This document shows positions 1 through 7,304 of a stretch of 23,234 bases of DNA, piece after piece (position 1 is the first letter of the stretch; each line of letters starts with the position of its first letter). The position numbers and the translations under genes were made by a program. Origin of the DNA: CAZRSW01 sp964602845 (GTDB lineage Bacteria > Chloroflexota > Dehalococcoidia > Lucifugimonadales > UBA826); NCBI GenBank assembly GCA_964602845.1, contig CAZRSW010000026.1:1-23234 (forward strand), given 5' to 3'. The notes below the pieces were generated by a model, which searched no databases, was not told the DNA's origin, and saw only the letters and a program-made list of their open reading frames with translations.

Positions 1-137
1 ACGCAACGGAAACGGAGCTCTCGGTCATTGATTCGGCCTGTCTGGAATCTGTTGAGGAAGCAACAAGATTTGCAGATGAGAGTCCATTCCCAGAACCGGA
101 AGAACTCACGAGTAATGTCTATATCAATTACAAATGA
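1..137 (+). CDS. 2-oxoacid dehydrogenase E1 component alpha subunit, C-terminal fragment
   Basis: Only the last 44 codons are in the window; the reading phase begins at base 3 and stops with TGA at 135-137. The translation ends with an acidic, helix-like stretch (ESVEEATRFADESPFPEPEE) followed by a segment ending in VYINYK. An alpha-helical EEAV-FA-SPFP-P-EL-VY tail is typical of thiamine-pyrophosphate-dependent E1 alpha subunits (pyruvate or acetoin dehydrogenase type), which decarboxylate a 2-oxoacid and pass the acyl group to the lipoyl E2. The catalytic part lies outside the window, so the substrate cannot be told. If the assignment is right, E1 beta and E2 genes would be expected nearby, but none lie downstream: the next gene is convergent. 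Confidence 0.6.
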   Translation, partial: ATETELSVIDSACLESVEEATRFADESPFPEPEELTSNVYINYK

Positions 138-163
138 TAAAGTTTGTGAAGGATTGAAAAATA

Positions 164-179
164 TCTCACAAGCGTGAGA
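164..179 (-). terminator. Small hairpin between convergent genes, likely terminator of the aldo/keto reductase
   Basis: A perfect 6-bp stem (TCTCAC at 164-169, GTGAGA at 174-179) closes a 4-nt loop. Read on the minus strand it is followed by ATATTTTTC, a short U-rich tail, just past the aldo/keto reductase stop codon. It lies between two convergent genes and could act weakly in both directions. The stem is short, so strength is uncertain. Confidence 0.5.
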
Positions 180-185
180 GCATGT

Positions 186-1085
186 TTAAATCGGCCTGTT
201 CCCTGCTTTTGACAGGCGCTCTTTAACTTCAGAGTATATATTCGGTGATAAGGGGCCTTTTCGTGCGGCATTGATGTTTTGTTTCAGATGCTCTGGATTG
301 GTAGTTCCTACTATGACGGTGTCAATATCTGGGTGGCTTAGGGTAAAACGTAGAACGAAGGTAGATCTGGTTTCATTCTCTTCAACAAATTCATCTAGTT
401 TAGCGCCTTGAAACAAATCCCATATATTTCTATCACCCCTTCCTTGATTCACCTCACCCTGTGCGACACCTCCTCTGATTATTGTACCGATTCCTTTTCC
501 CCGTACTTGCGATATAAGATTTTCGTGGGATCGCTCAAGGGCGGAATATGGGATTTGCATCACATCAAAATCTCCCCAATCTAACAGGTGTTCTAAGTGA
601 GGTGAGGTCGTAGAAGCTCCAATCCATTTTGTCATTCCCTGTTCTTTGATTTCGTTGAGGACTTCTACAATCCCGCCTTTTTCGCATTCCGAGACCGTGG
701 CATTGTGGAGCTGTAAGATGTCTACACTATCCTTCTTAAGTCGGCGTAAGCTTGTTTCGATTCCTCTGAACAGGTTGTCACGAGTCCATTCATGTACGGA
801 AGAATTTTGCGTAGGCAAGGAATCGGTGCAACCACATTTTGTTGCCAGATAGAAATCCTCATACCTATCGGTGATGGTCTTTCCTATCCATTCTTCGCTA
901 TGTACATAGTCGTAAGCAGTATCAAAAAAATTGATTCCAGAATCGAGGGCCATTTCCCAGATCCTACGTGCGTGTGACATTGTCCAATGGGTATGACCGG
1001 GATTCCATAAAGCGCAGCCGAAACCCAATTTAGTTACGGGTAATCCAGTTCGTCCTAAAGTTTGTTCGGGTTGGAGTTTCTCCAT
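186..1085 (-). CDS. Aldo/keto reductase
   Basis: The 299-residue product is a (beta/alpha)8-barrel oxidoreductase of the aldo/keto reductase superfamily, cytoplasmic, using NAD(P)H to reduce carbonyl compounds (or the reverse). It opens with the family's LGRTGLPVTKLGFGCALW strand. The catalytic tetrad is visible as D55 and Y60 in FFDTAYDY, K83 in ATKCG and H127 in LQLHN. The cofactor-side segment near the C-terminus (FTLSHPDIDTVIVGTTNPEH) is also typical of the class that includes YdjG- or Tas-like reductases. Length is normal. The start is supported by AAGGA about 8 nt upstream of the ATG. It shares strand with the MBL-fold gene upstream (165-bp gap), so co-transcription is possible but not shown. 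The substrate cannot be inferred. Confidence 0.93.
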   Translation of the reverse strand: MEKLQPEQTLGRTGLPVTKLGFGCALWNPGHTHWTMSHARRIWEMALDSGINFFDTAYDYVHSEEWIGKTITDRYEDFYLATKCGCTDSLPTQNSSVHEWTRDNLFRGIETSLRRLKKDSVDILQLHNATVSECEKGGIVEVLNEIKEQGMTKWIGASTTSPHLEHLLDWGDFDVMQIPYSALERSHENLISQVRGKGIGTIIRGGVAQGEVNQGRGDRNIWDLFQGAKLDEFVEENETRSTFVLRFTLSHPDIDTVIVGTTNPEHLKQNINAARKGPLSPNIYSEVKERLSKAGNRPI

Positions 1086-1250
1086 ATCATTTGTCCTTAT
1101 GGTTTGGTGTTATTTGTACCAAAAATATGTTCAAATAATGGGCTAAATCCTGTGAGGGTTACTTGATGATTTTTCTAAACGCTCAATCCGGGTTTGGGTT
1201 TTGCCTCATTTACAGTTTCTCATTTTATCTAATTAGGTAGGGATCGTCAT

Positions 1251-2078
1251 CTAGCTCCGCAGAGTGAAACTAGATAATTCTTTATTGACACGTCCGTCTT
1301 CAACTAGTTTATCCAAATGAGCGCCAACGTTCCTTTCAGCGCTGGATCGTAATGAGGCAAGTAACCTTTTGGGATAAATCGCATTAGTGATTTCGGGGAT
1401 CGACAAGAGCCCTTCTTGTAGGACAGATATTATTTGATCCTCCCTTGCTTGCCGGTGTTCTATCTGTTTCTTGATGTAGTTCGAGCCTCTAGGTGCTGGA
1501 ACGACGGGGCCATGCCCAGGACCGATAATCTCATGGTCGTACTTGGTTAATAATTCCAACGATTTTAGATAGGACCTTAAGTCCTGTACTGAGGTGGAGC
1601 TTGCTCCTAACACCGTGTCTCCTGTGAACATAACCCTGTCTTCAGGAAAATGGTAACAGATATGGTCCGATGAATGGCCAGGCGTGTATAAAGCTTGTAT
1701 GGCAGAACCACCCGGCAGAGGAATCTTTTCATGATCTTCTAAAGGGCTTACTATGTCGTCATTTCCCAGAAGCTTTGCTAACGAACTTCTAAGCAATGGG
1801 TGACACCTAACTACGGAATTTGTGGCTTCTTGAATCTTATCCAGACCCCCGATGTGATCCATATGTCCATGTGTGATTAGAATAGAGGATATTTTAGGAC
1901 GACCCAAGTGAATGTAATAGTTGATAATTGCTGCAGACCAATCCCTTTGATAATCCCCTGTGTCGATAATAACCATCTCCAGGTCCGGATCTCCGACAAA
2001 GAAATTATTGTTGCCCCCCGGATGCGACGGCGAATCATCATCAATATGCATATTGTAAACATGGGGGGTGATTTGCAT
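1251..2078 (-). CDS. MBL-fold metallo-hydrolase, LACTB2-like
   Basis: A 275-residue metallo-beta-lactamase-fold hydrolase. The two-metal site is complete: H70, H72, D74 and H75 in THGHMDHIGG, H135 in TPGHSSDH, D154 in FTGDTV and H189 in GPGHGP. After the catalytic core (about 1-200) a helical C-terminal part (about 200-275), with REDQIISVL and a following LSIPEIT segment, looks like the winged-helix tail of LACTB2-like proteins, some of which are endoribonucleases while others hydrolyse thioesters. No signal peptide is seen, so it should be cytoplasmic. The ATG lacks a clear Shine-Dalgarno sequence; a TAAGAT box about 20 nt upstream on the coding strand may give a very short leader. The substrate is undetermined. 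Confidence 0.9.
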   Translation of the reverse strand: MQITPHVYNMHIDDDSPSHPGGNNNFFVGDPDLEMVIIDTGDYQRDWSAAIINYYIHLGRPKISSILITHGHMDHIGGLDKIQEATNSVVRCHPLLRSSLAKLLGNDDIVSPLEDHEKIPLPGGSAIQALYTPGHSSDHICYHFPEDRVMFTGDTVLGASSTSVQDLRSYLKSLELLTKYDHEIIGPGHGPVVPAPRGSNYIKKQIEHRQAREDQIISVLQEGLLSIPEITNAIYPKRLLASLRSSAERNVGAHLDKLVEDGRVNKELSSFTLRS

Positions 2079-2081
2079 TTG

Positions 2082-2108
2082 TTGACTCGATTAGGGGTAT
2101 CTTATGAT
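2082..2108 (+). promoter_or_regulatory. Candidate sigma-70-type promoter in the divergent region
   Basis: TTGACT (2082-2087) and TATGAT (2103-2108) resemble -35 and -10 boxes facing the MFS gene, but the 15-bp spacer is shorter than usual. The core ATCTTATGAT is nearly palindromic, so its complement (TAAGAT) could serve as the -10 of the divergent MBL-fold gene. This rests on pattern only. Confidence 0.25.
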
Positions 2109-2290
2109 GCGGTCAAAATAATAACAGTTCAATGTTGGTTAACCGTATCATATTTGGATATTAATAATACGTAGCACGCCTACTCTGTATATAATGGGTG
2201 CTATTTGATCTATGGAAACAGATGGAAATCTCAAAATATCGACCGTGCCTTATCTATAGAATATGCGACTTAGAGAGTATCTGAGGTAAT

Positions 2291-3745
2291 TTGAATATTA
2301 ACAAACGAAGAACCTTGGTTCCATTTGTCGCCATCGCGATTGGGATGTTTGCAATGGTGACTGATCAGTCAGGCCTGATGATTGCATTGCCGTACATCTC
2401 GGAGCATTTCAATTCTAGCCTCCCAACTGCTCAGTGGGTCATGATCGCTTACCTGCTTGCAATAAGTATATTCCTTTTGCCTATGGGTAAATTAGCCGAT
2501 TTAATTGGGCACAAGTACATATATATTCTGGGGCTAGGTATGCTTTCAGGGAATGCCTTATTGGCAGGATTCGCTCCCTCTATATATTGGATCATATTGG
2601 CCAGTTTTTTAAGAGGGATAGGGTCTGGTATGTGTCAAGGCAGTACAATGGCGATAGTCGTCTCTGTATTTGGACCAAGCGAGCGAGGAAAGGCGTTGGG
2701 ATTGTATATAAGTGTGGTTGGTATAGGGGCGGCAATTGGACCACTGTTGGCGGGGGCGGTAATAAATGAGTTCAGTTGGCGGTGGCTTTTTTTCCTTTCA
2801 ACTTTTTGGGGGATCTGCTCGATAGTTGCTGCTACTACACTCGACAATGGTAGTAGCAATCTAAAATCTTCTCTTCGGTTACGGTCATTTGATTGGACAG
2901 GAGTTTTATTATTCTCAACATCATTGGTTGCTTTACTAATGGGAATGACTCGGAGCTCTACCATGGGTTTCTCCAATTTGGCTGTGATAGTTTTGTTAGG
3001 GGTTTCCGTTATCTTTGGCCTATGTTTTGTTCTTTGGGAGAGCAAAAATGACAATCCAATACTGGGTCTAAATCTCTTTCGCCGGAAGAATTTTTCATTG
3101 GGTATCGGATCCGCGATGCTCTTTTTTTTAGGGAACGCTTCAGTGCTTTTTGTAATGCCATTTTATTTGCAATCGGTGTTGGGCTATCCTGCATCAAAAG
3201 TTGGATTGATGACGGCCGCGAGCTATCTCGCTGTGCCGGTAATTGGTCCACTCTCAGGGAGATTGTCGGATAGGTTTGGTCCGGTAAAATTCATGGTGGT
3301 TGGAATAGTTATATGTAGTTTGGGCTTAGTGGTATTGGCAAACATAAACATAACTTCCTCTTGGAATGTAGCCATGTTAGGGATGATTATGGCCAATATT
3401 GGCTTAGGATTCTTTTATGGTCCTAATAATAAAATAATCCTAAGCTCAGTTTCGTCTGATGATCATGGCGTGGTTTCAGGATTTGTGCATTTAGTTCGCA
3501 ATTCAATGCATGTAGTCAGTATGGCAATCACGGTTTCAATAATTACCATGGCTATGGTTGCTTCCGGATTCGAACCCAATTTATCGGAGCTGCCAGCCTC
3601 TGATGCTTCAGGTATATTGAGTTCATTTGTTGCTGGATTTAAAAGAGTATTCTGGCTCTTTGGTCCGATAGTATGTTTGGGAGTGGTCACCGTAATTTTT
3701 CTCGAAAAATCTTCAGATAAAAACACGGATCCCCTGATAGATTGA
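2291..3745 (+). CDS. MFS transporter, DHA2 (14-helix) drug:H+ antiporter type
   Basis: A 484-residue polytopic inner-membrane protein with hydrophobic segments throughout, of the length expected for 14-helix DHA2 exporters, which expel drugs or metabolites in exchange for protons. Helix 1 carries the family-like TDQSGLMIALPYI with an acidic residue at D25. The loop 2-3 signature is GKLADLIGHK (66-75), and the antiporter motif C region is IGAAIGPLLAG (145-155). It starts with TTG, and GAGG at 2283-2286 lies 4 nt upstream, which decides this start. It is divergent from the MBL-fold gene and convergent with the lipoprotein gene, with no regulator gene adjacent. The substrate cannot be read from the sequence. 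Confidence 0.9.
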   Translation: MNINKRRTLVPFVAIAIGMFAMVTDQSGLMIALPYISEHFNSSLPTAQWVMIAYLLAISIFLLPMGKLADLIGHKYIYILGLGMLSGNALLAGFAPSIYWIILASFLRGIGSGMCQGSTMAIVVSVFGPSERGKALGLYISVVGIGAAIGPLLAGAVINEFSWRWLFFLSTFWGICSIVAATTLDNGSSNLKSSLRLRSFDWTGVLLFSTSLVALLMGMTRSSTMGFSNLAVIVLLGVSVIFGLCFVLWESKNDNPILGLNLFRRKNFSLGIGSAMLFFLGNASVLFVMPFYLQSVLGYPASKVGLMTAASYLAVPVIGPLSGRLSDRFGPVKFMVVGIVICSLGLVVLANINITSSWNVAMLGMIMANIGLGFFYGPNNKIILSSVSSDDHGVVSGFVHLVRNSMHVVSMAITVSIITMAMVASGFEPNLSELPASDASGILSSFVAGFKRVFWLFGPIVCLGVVTVIFLEKSSDKNTDPLID

Positions 3746-3853
3746 TCCAGAAAGACATGAAATAGCCGTGGTTATGGTAATTTCATAGATTTCCCCGAGT
3801 AATATAGCAGGTTTCAGTCGGATCGATTAGATTCGATTTAGGGAAATTTTGTC

Positions 3854-4375
3854 CTACTCGTAGCAGGCCGAGGCTAGTTTACTCCTGTCGTACGCAAATT
3901 CGACTATAGAAGATTTGTCGTGTACTACGAAAGCCATAAGATGATCGCGATTACCTTCTAAGTGATAGCTGACGAGCCAACGTCCCCCATCCTGTCGTGT
4001 AATTGTTTGCGAGGCAGCAAATGAATTTTTGAGAGAATTGGAGTTTATGGAAGAGTCTTTTTCAGTGTTTCGTTGATCGCAATGGGCCAACATCCAGTTT
4101 GATACCAATGCCCTAACCTCTGATTCGTTTAATCTGGATCCACTTTGCTGTCTACCAGGAGTGCCTGGCCTGTTGTTTTCGTTCCGAGGGTTCATTCGTG
4201 GTCCGTCAGGGGCCTGAGGTGCGTGCGCAGGGTCAAAGCGTTCAGGAGGTGGGCGGTCGTGCTCGGATTCCCCTAGCTGGAAATGACACTGGGTACCTGT
4301 ACAAGCAATTAGACCAAACACGAGGGCGAAAAGTCCGATTAATATCAGTCTGCTTCTTCTATATCTGGCTCCCAT
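3854..4375 (-). CDS. Hypothetical lipoprotein
   Basis: A 173-residue protein of unknown function. The N-terminus has basic residues (RYRRSR), a hydrophobic stretch (10-24) and a lipobox LIAC with C25, so it is probably exported and lipid-anchored. Residues 35-85 form a Pro/Arg/Asn-rich, probably disordered linker. The C-terminal part (about 84-173) appears to be a small folded domain with strand-like segments (GGRWLVSYHLEG, HLMAFVVHD, SIVEFAYD) and cysteines at C99 and C171 that might pair. An AGAGG sequence about 8 nt upstream supports the ATG. I do not recognise the family. A divergent NHL-repeat gene begins 243 bp upstream. Confidence 0.7.
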   Translation of the reverse strand: MGARYRRSRLILIGLFALVFGLIACTGTQCHFQLGESEHDRPPPERFDPAHAPQAPDGPRMNPRNENNRPGTPGRQQSGSRLNESEVRALVSNWMLAHCDQRNTEKDSSINSNSLKNSFAASQTITRQDGGRWLVSYHLEGNRDHLMAFVVHDKSSIVEFAYDRSKLASACYE

Positions 4376-4558
4376 AAATCACTGCCTCTATTTTTTAGAA
4401 AGTAACGGTATTACCTGATAGGATCCTTATTGGCCTGGTTAGTAGCAATATATTAGACTTAATTATTCATTATGTACAACCAAAATCCGGACTTCGATCG
4501 TAGTGTGGAGTTTTTCAATGGTGGTGTTTTGTATCAGATTATCGCTAGATAATATTTC

Positions 4559-4588
4559 TTGATTTTAGACATCAGAAGTAGTTAAATA
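4559..4588 (+). promoter_or_regulatory. Candidate promoter of the NHL-repeat/DUF1800 unit
   Basis: TTGATT (4559-4564) and TAAATA (4583-4588) are separated by 18 bp, about 30 nt before the GTG start. The surrounding 4376-4618 gap is AT-rich and holds no other feature I could support. Weak match, pattern only. Confidence 0.25.
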
Positions 4589-4618
4589 ATCGGAAAAAGA
4601 GCTTCAAACGTTAATAAA

Positions 4619-5617
4619 GTGGGAAAAATGATTCAATACAAGAAAACGATTGGGTTCAATTCGAATCAACCTATAGGCAGAGGTTTTAACTATCCTTACG
4701 ACATAGATTTCAGTTTGGATGGCCGGATTTTTCTTATCAACAGGATGAGCGGACTCAGTACAAGAGGGATTCGGATTCAGATATTTACTTTTGATGACGA
4801 ATGGCTAGGTGAATTTGCTGGTGGCCCTGGAAAAGGAGATGAGCAATTCGTCACGCCAGTATGTGTGGCCATAAGTGACGATGATCAGGTATATATAACG
4901 GACGAATCCTTAAACGAGGTTAAGATTTTCGACAGTCAAGGTGGATTTTTAAGTAAGTGGGGTTCAAATTATCTTCAGGGTCCGGCGGGGATAGTACATA
5001 GGCAAGATGGCACTTTGCTCCTCGTTGAACAGTATGCAAACAGAATCAGTAGGTTTACTCGAGAAGGTAACTTACTCTCTTCATGGGGTGAAAGAGGGAG
5101 TGAAAACGGTCAGTTTAATTTGCCCTGGGGGTTGACCCTGGATGCGGAAGGTATGGTATATGTGGCCGATTGGAGGAATGATCGAATTCAAAAATTCACA
5201 GGAGATGGTGAATTCATTGAAAGTTTTGGAGAATCGGGCGAAGCTCCTGGACAACTTCACAGACCTACTTCAGTAGCCGTGGCAAAGGATGGGATGATCT
5301 ATGTGGCGGATTGGGGTAATGAGCGAGTCCAAGTTTTAAACCAAAAGGGTGAGTTCCAACAAATGTTATATGGCGAAGCAACGCTTTCGAAATGGGCTGA
5401 GGAATGGTTGGAAGTAAATCCTGATGAATATGACCTTCGGAAACAGTCAGATCTTTTACCCAATGACCTACCCGGGCATTTAAAAAATGCCTATCATACC
5501 GCTTCTCAAACAGAGCCCGTGTTTTGGGGTCCAGTGTCAGTAAAAATTGATGCTAAAGATCGGTTATATGTGACTGAGCACAGTCGTCATAGAATACAAG
5601 TCTATGAGAGCCTTTAA
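4619..5617 (+). CDS. NHL-repeat beta-propeller protein
   Basis: A 332-residue protein made of NHL repeats, forming a probable six-bladed beta-propeller. Repeat units are seen at about 24-60, 77-114, 119-155, 166-203, 213-247 and 304-330, each with a P-x-x(V/L)-x-(V/L)...DG-(x)-(V/I)-Y-V-(A/T)-D...(N/H)-R-(I/V)-Q-(V/K)-F pattern; YVADWRNDRIQKF and YVADWGNERVQVL are the clearest. An insertion at about 250-303 interrupts the last two blades. No signal peptide or membrane helix is seen, unlike many exported NHL proteins, so it may act inside the cell. The GTG start has no good Shine-Dalgarno; the ATG at 4628 is an alternative. It lies 38 bp before the DUF1800 gene on the same strand, so the two are probably co-expressed. 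NHL propellers usually bind proteins or carbohydrates; no catalytic residues are evident. Confidence 0.88.
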   Translation: MGKMIQYKKTIGFNSNQPIGRGFNYPYDIDFSLDGRIFLINRMSGLSTRGIRIQIFTFDDEWLGEFAGGPGKGDEQFVTPVCVAISDDDQVYITDESLNEVKIFDSQGGFLSKWGSNYLQGPAGIVHRQDGTLLLVEQYANRISRFTREGNLLSSWGERGSENGQFNLPWGLTLDAEGMVYVADWRNDRIQKFTGDGEFIESFGESGEAPGQLHRPTSVAVAKDGMIYVADWGNERVQVLNQKGEFQQMLYGEATLSKWAEEWLEVNPDEYDLRKQSDLLPNDLPGHLKNAYHTASQTEPVFWGPVSVKIDAKDRLYVTEHSRHRIQVYESL

Positions 5618-5655
5618 CCTGGATTGGAAATCCGTAAAACGATAAGGAGTAACTA

Positions 5656-7083
5656 ATGGCAACGACCGAAAAAGAATTGATAGCTCATCTTGCCAGAAGA
5701 GCTGGCTTCGGAGCGACATCTCGTGAAATTGAACGCTACATTGAAATGGGTTACGAAAATACGGTCGAGGAATTGCTCAGCGACAAAAAGGCCAACAGTA
5801 TACCTGATGATTTGATATATCGGAGACATGGTGATCTCCATTCTATGCAGGGACACACACCGGCTTACTGGGGATTTAAGTTGATATCTACCGATCATCC
5901 CTTAGAAGAAAAGATTGCGTTATTCTGGCACGGAATATTTGCAACAGCAGAACTAAAACTTAATAATGTTGGTTCTCTTTCAAATCAGGTGGACATGTTT
6001 CGACGATCCGGGCTTGGACGATTTGACGATTTACTTTTAGAACTTTCCAAGGATCCCGCTATGCTAATTTGGCTTGACAACCACGACAACCACAAGGACC
6101 AGATAAACGAGAACTACGGTAGAGAAATACTGGAACTTTTCTCGATGGGCGTGGGAAATTACACGGAGCAAGACATAAAAGAATGTGCCAGAGCCTTCAC
6201 AGGTTGGACGGTCAAAAATGGGGAATATCTCTCCACTATGGGTTTCAAAGATTCTATATGGCCCTACGGCAGGATTCAGTGGCACTATGAATTTCGCTCC
6301 GACGATCATGATTATGGTCAAAAGACTTTCTTAGGTGAGGAGGGCAATTTTAACGGAGACGATATTATCCAGATAATTTGCCGACAAGATGCTACTGCCC
6401 GTTTTATAGCACGACACATATATAACTTCTTTGTGGCTGATGACTTGCCGGTGCCTCAGTGGAGTGAAACTGAACCTAGAGACCCTGACGCTGTGAAATT
6501 TATAGTTGATTCCTACTTCAAGCATGACCACGTGATCAAAGAAGTTTTGAGAGATCTATTTCATTCAGACTTTTTCAAGACATCTTTATTTAGGCGAGTT
6601 AAAAGCCCAACTGAATTGATTGTGGGTGCATTGAGGAAGACCAGAGAATATCAAGTCCCAGCTGGTGGTGAAACAGGTCTCTTTGACACCATGGAGGAAG
6701 GGGGGTTTATGGGCCAAAAACTACTAGATCCCCCTTCTGTAGAAGGTTGGCACACGGGGGAGGAATGGATTACAAGCGGATCTCTGGTCGATAGAGTTAA
6801 CTTTTTAACATCCCATATGAGTGACATGGACAATATCGGGGTTCGAGAAATGATAGATAGTGTTAAACAAACCGTTGGCAGAGCAGATTCTGGCGAAGAG
6901 GTCGTTTCCGCATGTCTGGATATTTTGGGTCCATTGGATATATCCCCGGATACTGAGTCTATGCTAAATTCGGTTGCACGTGATGGCCTAGCTAATATAG
7001 ATGTAGATGCTGAAGTGCCTGATGTCCTAATGGTCAAGCTATTCAAGTTAATCGTTTCAAGTAGGGAATATCAACTTTGTTGA
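5656..7083 (+). CDS. DUF1800 family protein
   Basis: A 475-residue member of the DUF1800 family, of normal length. Family landmarks are HLARRAGFGAT near the N-terminus (11-21), the segment around WHGIFAT (91-97), and the hallmark block NENYGREILELFSMGVGNYT with ECARAFTGWT (151-185), plus a C-terminal DPPSVEGWHTGEEW block. The biochemical function of the family is not established; members often sit beside DUF1501 proteins and are frequently exported. No DUF1501 gene occurs here and this copy shows no signal peptide. A strong AAGGAG (5643-5648) precedes the ATG. The 38-bp gap to the NHL-repeat gene suggests one operon and joint function. Confidence 0.92.
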   Translation: MATTEKELIAHLARRAGFGATSREIERYIEMGYENTVEELLSDKKANSIPDDLIYRRHGDLHSMQGHTPAYWGFKLISTDHPLEEKIALFWHGIFATAELKLNNVGSLSNQVDMFRRSGLGRFDDLLLELSKDPAMLIWLDNHDNHKDQINENYGREILELFSMGVGNYTEQDIKECARAFTGWTVKNGEYLSTMGFKDSIWPYGRIQWHYEFRSDDHDYGQKTFLGEEGNFNGDDIIQIICRQDATARFIARHIYNFFVADDLPVPQWSETEPRDPDAVKFIVDSYFKHDHVIKEVLRDLFHSDFFKTSLFRRVKSPTELIVGALRKTREYQVPAGGETGLFDTMEEGGFMGQKLLDPPSVEGWHTGEEWITSGSLVDRVNFLTSHMSDMDNIGVREMIDSVKQTVGRADSGEEVVSACLDILGPLDISPDTESMLNSVARDGLANIDVDAEVPDVLMVKLFKLIVSSREYQLC

Positions 7084-7130
7084 ACAGATGAGGTGATCTG
7101 CCTTCAATCTGTAAAGTGAGTAATACAACT

Positions 7131-7157
7131 AGCTATTATGCCCTAGTCCTAATAGCT
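7131..7157. repeat. 8-bp perfect inverted repeat downstream of the DUF1800 gene
   Basis: AGCTATTA (7131-7138) and TAATAGCT (7150-7157) enclose an 11-nt loop; allowing one bulged T the stem extends by two pairs. No U-run follows on the plus strand, so it is not a typical intrinsic terminator. It could be an mRNA 3' end structure of the NHL/DUF1800 unit or a protein-binding site. Confidence 0.45.
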
Positions 7158-7225
7158 TAGACAGCACAATGGGGTATTTCGTATGGCATGAACCGTGGTC
7201 CGAATATCGGCTTAAGAATTTTTTC

Positions 7226-7260
7226 GATATTAGTGTAACTGCAAGATATTTGCTAATATC
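7226..7260. repeat. 8-bp perfect inverted repeat upstream of the kinase gene
   Basis: GATATTAG (7226-7233) and CTAATATC (7253-7260) enclose 19 nt. It ends 30 bp upstream of the TATAAT box that precedes the kinase start, a place where a regulator could bind. The loop offers a competing small hairpin (GCAA 7241-7244 with TTGC 7250-7253). Its role is unknown. Confidence 0.4.
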
Positions 7261-7290
7261 AGTAGTCTCAGTGGGGTTTCTAGCACACGT

Positions 7291-7296
7291 TATAAT
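7291..7296 (+). promoter_or_regulatory. Consensus -10 box for a possibly leaderless kinase mRNA
   Basis: A perfect TATAAT lies 8 nt upstream of the kinase ATG, so transcription would begin at or within a base or two of the start codon, as in leaderless messages. No convincing -35 box is seen at 16-18 bp spacing. The CTGGAG just before the ATG is too close to be a good Shine-Dalgarno. Confidence 0.4.
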
Positions 7297-7304
7297 CTGG
7301 AGCC

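Noticed and set aside
3789..3847. ATTTCCC/GGGAAAT inverted repeat between the MFS and lipoprotein genes
   Set aside because: The arms are only 7 bp and are 45 nt apart with AT-rich pairing; not strong enough to call a terminator.
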